Origin: JBOFFC01 sp051648405
Lineage (GTDB): Bacteria > Planctomycetota > Planctomycetia > Pirellulales > Lacipirellulaceae
Length of the DNA: 5,711 nt
NCBI GenBank assembly: GCA_051648405.1
Contig: JBOFFC010000069.1
Location: 1-5,711 of the forward strand
Direction: 5' to 3'
Part shown: in pieces, positions 1-4,612 of the stretch
Numbering within the stretch: position 1 is the stretch's first letter
Layout of the letters: each line of letters opens with the position of its first letter
Made by a program: the position numbers and the translations under genes
Notes under the pieces: generated by a model
Database searches by the model: none
Told to the model about the DNA's origin: nothing
Seen by the model: the letters and a program-made list of their open reading frames with translations, nothing else

Positions 1-281
1 TCGACCCGCTTGACCACGTCCGGCGTGCCCCGTTTGGCGCCCTCGTGCCACAGGCGGTTGCTCGACACGCCCCCCGGGGCGCGCTGCCGTTCGTCCTGCT
101 CGTGGCTGCTCTTGGGGAGGTTGAGCTTGTAGCTCCAGGCCTCGTCCTCAAAGTTGTCCGAGCAATCCCCAAGGAACTCGCCGGTCCCCGGGACAAACGG
201 CGGCATCACGGCCGGGGCGACCGGCGCGGGGCCGACCGCCAGGAACAGGCCGAGCGCAAACGGGCGAGCGAAGCGGAGCAT
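1..281 (-). CDS. Secreted hypothetical protein, N-terminal part only (runs off left edge)
   Basis: The gene reads leftward from ATG at 279-281 and stays open to base 1, giving 93 residues with no stop. Residues 1 to about 24 look like a signal peptide: basic start (MLRFAR), hydrophobic stretch, small residues ending APA. The mature part begins PFVPGTGEFLGDCSDNFEDE and continues with the motifs SSHEQDERQR and NRLWHEGAKRGTPDVVKRV. From memory this resembles a conserved secreted protein of unknown function in planctomycetes; no catalytic motif is visible here. A good ribosome binding site, AGGGGAG (complement of 291-297), lies 9 bases before the ATG and supports the start. It lies 138 bases downstream of the chelatase-like gene on the same strand. 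The gap may hold its own promoter, but I could not identify one with confidence. The function is unknown; the gene call itself is fairly safe. Confidence 0.75.
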   Translation of the reverse strand, partial: MLRFARPFALGLFLAVGPAPVAPAVMPPFVPGTGEFLGDCSDNFEDEAWSYKLNLPKSSHEQDERQRAPGGVSSNRLWHEGAKRGTPDVVKRV

Positions 282-319
282 GTTGTGGCGCTCCCCTGGG
301 GAGTGGCTGAGCAACGGGC

Positions 320-333
320 GCGCACCGGTGCGC
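320..333. repeat. 14-bp perfect GC palindrome (GCGCACCGGTGCGC)
   Basis: This is a perfect 14-bp palindrome in the 138-base gap between the chelatase-like gene and the secreted-protein gene, 38 bases upstream of the latter's start codon. It could be an operator or the stem of a hairpin after the chelatase-like gene. No T-run follows on the minus strand, so a classical intrinsic terminator is not supported. Short palindromes of this kind can arise by chance in GC-rich DNA. Confidence 0.35.
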
Positions 334-419
334 CGTCCCCTCTGTCTATCGACACGACCCGCGTAGGCCCTCCAGTCGGAACGCCCCACGGCGACCTGTC
401 GGCGCCGCTAGCAACGCCG

Positions 420-896
420 TCACTCGTTGAGCCGGCAGCCCCCCATCGGGCGGCACAGGTCGCACGGCGCCGAGTCGTTCAGCGCCCGGCCGAGGCACTG
501 CGTGATCCGCTCCTCGATCACACGGCCGAGCAGCTCGTGCAGCCCAAGCGGCGACGTGACTTGGTAGCGGACCCCCGGGTGCTGGGCGGCGGCCGCGCCG
601 GCGAGAGCTGGGATGTCCTTCGACCAGTGTCGGCCGGGCGAAAGGAAGTAGGGGAACACCACGACCGTGGTCGCCCCGCGCGCGACGCACCGCGCGAACG
701 CCGTGGCGATCGACGGCTCGGCGAGCTCCATGTGCGCCGCCTCGACGATCGGCGCGCCGGACCCGCGCACGAACATCGTCACCACTTCGTCGAGCAGCGC
801 GTTGCTCTCGGCGCGGCGCGATCCGTGATCGACGACAACGATGCCGACCGCTGCTGGGTCGAGGCCGAGTTCGTCGCGAAGCCGATCGACGAGCAT
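420..896 (-). CDS. cbiX: CbiX/SirB-family sirohydrochlorin chelatase-like protein
   Basis: This 158-residue protein belongs to the small CbiX/SirB type, whose members insert Co(II) or Fe(II) into sirohydrochlorin for cobalamin or siroheme synthesis in the cytoplasm. A β-strand leads to DHGSR with H24, the first metal-binding histidine of the family. Next comes VEAAHMELAEPSI (51-63). The second hallmark, VVVFPYFLSPGRHWSKDIP (78-96), carries H90. The protein ends in a cysteine cluster, C145-x2-C148-x5-C154, that could hold an Fe-S cluster or other metal. An in-frame TGA lies four codons before the ATG, so 896 is the first possible ATG. No Shine-Dalgarno sequence is seen; a dispersed repeat ends 12 bases upstream instead. 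It follows the zinc M16 peptidase on the same strand after 184 bases. No other tetrapyrrole gene is nearby, so cobalt versus iron cannot be decided, and another chelatase-like role is possible. The family call is strong and the exact reaction uncertain. Confidence 0.85.
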   Translation of the reverse strand: MLVDRLRDELGLDPAAVGIVVVDHGSRRAESNALLDEVVTMFVRGSGAPIVEAAHMELAEPSIATAFARCVARGATTVVVFPYFLSPGRHWSKDIPALAGAAAAQHPGVRYQVTSPLGLHELLGRVIEERITQCLGRALNDSAPCDLCRPMGGCRLNE

Positions 897-908
897 GGGA
901 AAGAATCA

Positions 909-952
909 GCCGCAGATGCACGCGGATGGACGCCGATGACGGGGGATGGAGA
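909..952 (+). repeat. Dispersed 10-bp-unit repeat, copy A (left arm of inverted pair A/B)
   Basis: Three to four 10-bp units in register: CAGATGCACG (913-922), CGGATGGACG (923-932), CCGATGACGG (933-942), then a decayed GGGATGGAGA (943-952), preceded by GCCG. Bases 909-939 match the reverse complement of 1035-1065 at 25 of 31 positions by my count. The outer end is 12 bases from the start codon of the chelatase-like gene. Confidence 0.85.
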
Positions 953-962
953 GCGGCTTGTT

Positions 963-988
963 CCCCCTCCTCCTTCCGGGGGAGGGGG
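963..988. repeat. GC-rich hairpin element (CCCCCTCC...GGAGGGGG)
   Basis: CCCCCTCCTCC (963-973) pairs with GGGGGAGGGGG (978-988) across a TTCC loop. The stem is 11 bp with one G-T wobble. It lies in the loop of inverted pair A/B, between the zinc M16 gene and the chelatase-like gene. It resembles the element at 5630-5670 and a widespread class of intergenic repeats that I know from memory. Neither strand has a T-run after it, so intrinsic termination is not supported, although so stable a hairpin could slow transcription or protect the 3' end of an mRNA. Confidence 0.75.
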
Positions 989-1031
989 TGCCTCGCCAAT
1001 CCAGCTAGAGTGTTCCTACCATTCTTCCCAT

Positions 1032-1065
1032 TCTTTATCTGCGTCCATCTGCGCTTATCTGCGGC
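1032..1065 (-). repeat. Dispersed 10-bp-unit repeat, copy B (right arm of inverted pair A/B)
   Basis: Read on the minus strand the units are CAGATAAGCG (1061-1052), CAGATGGACG (1051-1042) and CAGATAAAGA (1041-1032), preceded by GCCG. The repeat faces copy A across about 95 bases. Its outer end is 15 bases past the TAG stop of the zinc M16 gene. Confidence 0.85.
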
Positions 1066-1080
1066 CAATTCTTCCCGCGG

Positions 1081-2322
1081 CTAGTTCGTCCCGAAGTCCA
1101 CCGACTCGCGTGGCCCCACGGTGACGATCGCCGGGTTGTCGAGCGGGAAGGCCTCGGCGACGCGGGCGACGTCGTCGGCCGTCACCGCGTCGAGTCGGGC
1201 CAGCTCGTCGCGGACCGTGCGGTAGTCGCGGCGCATCAGCCATCCCCCGCCGACGCTGAACAGCCGGCTGCGCGGCTTCTCGCTCGACAGCACGACGCGC
1301 GACTTGATTTTGCTCTTCGCCTGGGCGAGCTCGCGCTCGGTGATCGGCGCCTTGCGCGCGCCGCCGAGCTCGTCGAGCACCGCGGCGAGGTTGTCGTCGA
1401 TGTCGTCCGGCTCGCAGGCGAGCCAGGCGTAGAACATCCCGGCCCCCTGGTAGTCGTAGTGGCCGAGGCTCGCCGACTCGGCGATCCCTGGGTCTACCAG
1501 GCGCCAGTAAAGCCGGCTCCCCGTGTCGTCGCCGAGGATCGTCGCGAGCAGCTTGGCGGCGTAGCGCTCTTCGGCGGCGCCGCCGGGCCCGGGGCAAAGG
1601 ATCAGCGCGTACTGCTGCGTCGCCGCTTCGCGGGTGACCGTCTCGCGCTGCGCTTTGCCGACCAGCGGCGGCAGTGCGCGCGGCGCCTCGCGCGGCGTCC
1701 AGTGGCCGCAGGCGGCGCTGACTTGTTCGACCAGCGCGTCGAAGTCCACGGCGCCGCTGGCCGCCAGCAGCACGTTGCTCGGCGTGTAGCGGCGCTCGAA
1801 GTAGTCGCGCATCGACTCGGGGGTGAGCCCCCCGACCGACTCGGCGGTCCCCAGCACGCTGCGGGCGATCGGGTGCGCGCCGAACGCGACGTGCTTCACG
1901 CGGTCGTCCATCCCGTAGGGGGGCTGGTCGAGGTACATCTCGATCTCTTCGAGGATCACCTTCTGCTCGGTGGCGAAGTCGTCGGCGCGGAGGCTCGGCC
2001 GCAGGATGTCGCCGAGCAAGTCCACCGCTTCTCCCTGGTGCTCGGGGAGCAGCGACGCGTAGTAGACGGTGTTCTCTTCGCTGGTGAACGCGTTGTAGTG
2101 GGCGCCCAGCTCGTCGAACTCGCGGTTGACGTCCTCGGCCGAGCGCCGCGCGGTCCCCTTGAACGCCATGTGCTCGAGGAAGTGACTCACGCCGGCCACG
2201 TCGTCCGACTCGTCACGCGAGCCGGTCTCGACGAAAAACCCAACCGCCAGCGACAACGCCGCGGGGTTCACCTCGGCGATCACCTGGAGGCCGTTGTCGA
2301 GCGTCGCGGAGCGGAACTGCAT
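1081..2322 (-). CDS. M16 family zinc metallopeptidase, catalytic subunit type (HxxEH present)
   Basis: This 413-residue protein has the length and two-domain layout of a single-chain M16B subunit (mitochondrial processing peptidase/YmxG type). The opening TLDNGLQVIAEVN is typical. The inverted zinc motif H47-F-L-E50-H51 is intact (HFLEHMAFKGT). E50 is the expected general base, and E126 in VILEEIEMY is the likely third zinc ligand, 75 residues after H51. The C-terminal half has the usual GDDTGSRLYWRLVD segment (264-277), but the R/Y pair of the family (RxxxxxxY) is replaced here by LVDPGIAES. That pattern is known for the catalytic member of M16B heterodimers. I start it at ATG 2322 (MQFRSATLDNG). 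An upstream ATG at 2430 would add 36 residues encoded mostly by a dispersed repeat. No Shine-Dalgarno sequence is visible. It lies 153 bases after the partner M16 gene, the gap being filled by repeats C and D. The natural substrate is unknown. Confidence 0.93.
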   Translation of the reverse strand: MQFRSATLDNGLQVIAEVNPAALSLAVGFFVETGSRDESDDVAGVSHFLEHMAFKGTARRSAEDVNREFDELGAHYNAFTSEENTVYYASLLPEHQGEAVDLLGDILRPSLRADDFATEQKVILEEIEMYLDQPPYGMDDRVKHVAFGAHPIARSVLGTAESVGGLTPESMRDYFERRYTPSNVLLAASGAVDFDALVEQVSAACGHWTPREAPRALPPLVGKAQRETVTREAATQQYALILCPGPGGAAEERYAAKLLATILGDDTGSRLYWRLVDPGIAESASLGHYDYQGAGMFYAWLACEPDDIDDNLAAVLDELGGARKAPITERELAQAKSKIKSRVVLSSEKPRSRLFSVGGGWLMRRDYRTVRDELARLDAVTADDVARVAEAFPLDNPAIVTVGPRESVDFGTN

Positions 2323-2329
2323 GGGAAAT

Positions 2330-2366
2330 GGAACCACAGATGAACACGGATGAACGCAGATGAAAC
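2330..2366 (+). repeat. Dispersed 10-bp-unit repeat, copy C (left arm of inverted pair C/D)
   Basis: The units are CAGATGAACA (2337-2346), CGGATGAACG (2347-2356) and CAGATGAAAC (2357-2366), preceded by GGAACCA. Bases 2330-2362 match the reverse complement of 2442-2474 at 32 of 33 positions. The outer end is 7 bases from the start codon of the zinc M16 gene, where a ribosome binding site would be expected. Confidence 0.92.
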
Positions 2367-2437
2367 GACGAGGATTCAGACGATTGTCGAAGGTGTGACG
2401 TTGGGCGTGAATCGTCCCGCGGTGCAGCACAAACGCA

Positions 2438-2474
2438 GCTACATCTGCGTTAATCCGTGTTCATCTGTGGTTCC
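2438..2474 (-). repeat. Dispersed 10-bp-unit repeat, copy D (right arm of inverted pair C/D)
   Basis: Read on the minus strand the units are CAGATGAACA (2467-2458), CGGATTAACG (2457-2448) and CAGATGTAGC (2447-2438). The outer GGAACC end at 2474 is one base from the TGA stop (2476-2478) of the partner M16 gene. With copy C it can form a 33-bp stem closing a loop of about 79 bases in the mRNA. Confidence 0.92.
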
Positions 2475-2475
2475 T

Positions 2476-3741
2476 TCACTTGGTCCGCGTCAGCGGATCG
2501 CGCCCTAGGGTCACGGTCGTGAAGTCGCGCGGCGGGTTGCGTGTCAGGTAGTCGTTGATCGTCTCGGCGGTGACGGCGTCGATCAGGCGGCGCAGTTCGT
2601 CGAGCGGGCGGACGCGCCCCAGGTGCCGCCAGTCGCGGGCCAGCGAGCCGGCGCGGCTGCTGGTCGATTCTTGCTGCAGGATCAGCGCGCTCTTGATCCG
2701 CGCCTTGAGCCGCGAGAGCTCCTGCGGCGTGACCCCCTCGGCGAGGCGCTCGAGCTCGCCGCAGAGCACATCGAGCGTCTCTTGGGCGCGCTCGGCGGTG
2801 GTCCCGGCGTAGCAGAACACGGCCGCCCGCTCGATCTGCGTCTGCAGCGACGCGTAGACCGTGTAGCACAGGCCGCGCTTCTCGCGCACTTCGGTGAACA
2901 GCCGCGAGCTCATCCCCCCCGACAGGACCCCCACCGCCGACCAGGCTTGGAAGTAATCGGGGTGCTTGTAAGGGGTCGAGGCGAAGGCCACGCCGAGGTG
3001 CGACTGCGACGAGTCGTACGGCACGTGCGTGTCACCCAGGGGAGCGCGCTCAACGGGCGTGGCGGGAGTCCCGGCGCCACGCCAGTCGCCGAACAGCCGC
3101 TCGACGCGGTCGCAGAGCGCGTCCCAGTCGAACGAACCGGCCGCGGCGAGGATCGCCCCCTCGGGGCGGTAGTGCAGGGCGTGGAACCGGCGGACGTCGT
3201 CGATCGTCGCGCCGCGCAGGCCGGCGTCGTCGCCGCAGCTCGGGCGGCCCCACGGCGCGGGGTAGTGCCGCGCACGCAGCTCGTTGGTCAGCTTCTGGCT
3301 CGGCTCGTCCTCGACGCCGCGCAACTCTTGCAGCAACACCTGGCGGCCCTGCTCCATCTGGTCGGCCGGCAGGTGCGGGCGGCGGACCATGTCGGCGTAG
3401 ATGTCGAGCGACGGCCCGAGGTTCTCGGCCAGCGTGCTCACGCCGAACGTCGCCTGCGAGACGCCGACCGACTCGCCGCGCTCGGCGCCGAGCGAGTCCA
3501 GGTCATCGACCAACTGCCGGCTGTCGCGGTCCCCCGCGCCGCGGAGGATCATCTCGCAGGTCAGCGACGCCAGGCCGAGCCGCTCGTCGCTCTCGTACCG
3601 GCACCCGGCCGGCAACAGCATCGAGAAGGCGGCCGACTCGAAGGCCTCCGAGGGCTCTCCCAGCAGCACCATGCCGTTGGGCAGGTGGTGGACCAGCGCG
3701 CCGTCAGCGGTCGCGGGCTTCGGCGCGGCGCTGGTGCTCAT
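2476..3741 (-). CDS. M16 family peptidase homologue lacking HxxEH (R/Y-type partner subunit)
   Basis: This 421-residue protein has the M16 fold throughout: VHHLPNGMVLL near the start, FHALHYRPEGAILAAAGSFD (186-205) ending the first domain, and GGMSSRLFTEVREKRGLCY (275-293) in the second. Where the zinc motif belongs (GxxHxxEHM) it reads G56-LA-S59-LT-C62-E63-M, so both zinc histidines and the catalytic glutamate are lost. It keeps the R/Y pair, R286 and Y293, which binds substrate in M16B enzymes. Proteins of this kind are non-catalytic partners of a zinc-binding subunit, as in MPP-α with MPP-β. The zinc-binding partner is the next gene, 153 bases downstream on the same strand, so a heterodimeric protease is the natural reading. 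The start at ATG 3741 gives a 15-residue Ala/Ser-rich lead before the conserved region. No clear Shine-Dalgarno sequence precedes it. It begins 89 bases after the GNAT gene. The fold is certain; the absence of activity is inferred from residues. Confidence 0.92.
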   Translation of the reverse strand: MSTSAAPKPATADGALVHHLPNGMVLLGEPSEAFESAAFSMLLPAGCRYESDERLGLASLTCEMILRGAGDRDSRQLVDDLDSLGAERGESVGVSQATFGVSTLAENLGPSLDIYADMVRRPHLPADQMEQGRQVLLQELRGVEDEPSQKLTNELRARHYPAPWGRPSCGDDAGLRGATIDDVRRFHALHYRPEGAILAAAGSFDWDALCDRVERLFGDWRGAGTPATPVERAPLGDTHVPYDSSQSHLGVAFASTPYKHPDYFQAWSAVGVLSGGMSSRLFTEVREKRGLCYTVYASLQTQIERAAVFCYAGTTAERAQETLDVLCGELERLAEGVTPQELSRLKARIKSALILQQESTSSRAGSLARDWRHLGRVRPLDELRRLIDAVTAETINDYLTRNPPRDFTTVTLGRDPLTRTK

Positions 3742-3763
3742 CGGCGGGAGGGCTCGGTGCGTG

Positions 3764-3813
3764 CTGCGGGGGCTGCGGGGGGGTTCGAATCGCCGACCCT
3801 ACCCGCCCCCCCC
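3764..3813. other. G-run/C-run rich spacer with possible hairpin
   Basis: This spacer between the GNAT stop and the M16 partner start has a run of G's (3777-3783) and a run of C's (3806-3813) that could pair across a loop of about 22 bases. The loop contains GGTTCGAATC, which resembles a tRNA T-loop, but no tRNA can be folded here. No T-run follows on the minus strand. A weak terminator or mRNA structure is possible but unproven. Confidence 0.3.
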
Positions 3814-3830
3814 GGGGCAACGCAAGCTCC

Positions 3831-4382
3831 TTACCGCGACGCGAGCTCCACCGGACGGTAGCTGGTCCGCACCCGCCGGAAGCCGAGCGTCTCGTAGAGC
3901 CGCACGGCGGCGACGTTCTCGGCGGTGACTTCGAGGAACGCCCGGTCGAGCCCCGCGGCGCGGAAGCCGAGCATCGCCGCAACCACCAACGCCGAGCCGA
4001 TCCCGCGGTGGCGGTGCCACGGCGTTACGCCGACGTTCTGGATCCCCCCGTACCGCGGCGAGTACTGGACGCCTTGGACGGTGCCGCACGCTTCCGGCGC
4101 TCCCGCTCCGGTGTACTCGACGAGCCAGCTAGCGGCCGCGAGGAACCCCGGTTTGTTCGCGATCTCGCGCAGCAGGGCGTGGCACCCTTCGACGTCGGCC
4201 AAGCACTCGAAGACTTCAGAGTCGATCTCGTCGCGGAAGCTGTGGTGCTTCGCCTCGGCGTGAGCCGCCAGTCGCGACGCGTCCCACGCCACGAACCGGT
4301 AGCCGGGCGGCAACTCCGGCGCCGCGAGGGGCTCGCGGAGGTCGGCCTCCATCCGGAAGCGTTTGAAGTAGGTGACTCGCAC
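3831..4382 (-). CDS. GNAT family N-acetyltransferase
   Basis: This 183-residue protein has a GNAT domain in its second half. Motif A is GGIQNVGVTPWHRHRGIGSA (112-131), with the acetyl-CoA pyrophosphate loop R124-H-R-G127-I-G129. Motif B follows as LEVTAENVAAVRLYETLGF (150-168), with N156 and Y163 at the usual places. The N-terminal half (VTYFKRFRMEADL, SFRDEIDSEVFECLADVEGC) resembles a group of uncharacterised acetyltransferases that I associate with planctomycetes. I start it at GTG 4380-4382: GAGGAA lies four bases upstream (complement of 4387-4392), and similarity seems to begin with VRVTYFKR. A frame upstream to 4562 is open but adds 60 low-complexity, Arg-rich residues. ATG 4352 is another option but lacks a ribosome binding site and removes conserved residues. 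The acceptor substrate is unknown. It heads the minus-strand cluster and is divergent from the metal-binding protein gene. Confidence 0.87.
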   Translation of the reverse strand: MRVTYFKRFRMEADLREPLAAPELPPGYRFVAWDASRLAAHAEAKHHSFRDEIDSEVFECLADVEGCHALLREIANKPGFLAAASWLVEYTGAGAPEACGTVQGVQYSPRYGGIQNVGVTPWHRHRGIGSALVVAAMLGFRAAGLDRAFLEVTAENVAAVRLYETLGFRRVRTSYRPVELASR

Positions 4383-4437
4383 CGCGTTCCTCGCGCGCGA
4401 CAGGGCGCTTTGGGGGAAGGTCGTCAAGCAGCCCTCG

Positions 4438-4466
4438 AATCTACCCCTCGCGGTACACCGAAGCAA
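4438..4466 (-). promoter_or_regulatory. Candidate promoter for the GNAT gene
   Basis: On the minus strand, TTGCTT (4466-4461) and TAGATT (4443-4438) are separated by 17 bases and resemble σ70-type -35 and -10 boxes (3/6 and 4/6 matches). Transcription would start near 4431, about 50 bases before the GTG. It lies in one of the few AT-richer patches of the divergent spacer. Planctomycete promoters are poorly defined, so this is tentative. Confidence 0.35.
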
Positions 4467-4577
4467 ACAATTGTGTTCGCGCCTCGCCGTGCGACGGAGG
4501 CGATCTGTTGGCGAATCCTCGCGAGCGCGCGGTCTGCGACGGTCGTGACGCCCGCCGCGCACCCGTCGCCGCTCGCC

Positions 4578-4606
4578 TTGACAGCACCGAGTCGCCGGGG
4601 GACGAT
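4578..4606 (+). promoter_or_regulatory. Candidate promoter for the metal-binding lipoprotein gene
   Basis: A perfect TTGACA (4578-4583) is followed after 17 bases by GACGAT (4601-4606), a weak -10 box with 3/6 matches. The implied start of transcription falls at or next to ATG 4613, which would make the mRNA leaderless. However, GGGGGA at 4597-4602 sits 10 bases before the ATG and could serve as a ribosome binding site if transcription begins further upstream. Confidence 0.4.
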
Positions 4607-4612
4607 GCGGGA

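Noticed and set aside
909..1065. CRISPR array
   Set aside because: The repeats are two inverted, degenerate copies built from 10-bp units, not direct repeats with regular unique spacers, and no cas gene is present.
346..1068. 240-codon minus-strand frame across the chelatase-like gene and repeats A/B
   Set aside because: It reads through both dispersed repeats and the GC hairpin and overlaps the true CbiX-type frame. The product is Arg-rich nonsense.
2323..2430. Longer start for the zinc M16 peptidase, adding 36 residues (including FICVHPCSSVVPF)
   Set aside because: The added residues are encoded largely by dispersed repeat copy C, do not resemble a signal peptide, and family similarity begins at MQFRSATLDNG.
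3779..3807. tRNA-like 3' end (GGTTCGAATC, and GGCGGG at 3743 pairing with CCCGCC at 3802)
   Set aside because: The T-stem does not pair (GGGGG against CGCCG), the enclosed length is about 65 bases, and no D-arm or anticodon arm can be drawn. A chance match or a decayed remnant cannot be told apart.
2623..3861. 412-codon open frame on the plus strand opposite the R/Y-type M16 gene
   Set aside because: Composition is Arg/Ala/Gly/Val-rich without motifs, as expected opposite a GC-rich gene. The minus frame carries clear M16 motifs.
4466..4476. ACAATTGT palindrome in the divergent spacer as a Zur/Fur site
   Set aside because: Only 8 bp are symmetrical and the flanks do not fit the Zur or Fur consensus that I know.
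4383..4562. Longer start for the GNAT protein, adding 60 residues
   Set aside because: The extension is Arg-rich and unlike the rest of the protein. GTG 4382 has a GAGGAA ribosome binding site and begins the conserved region.
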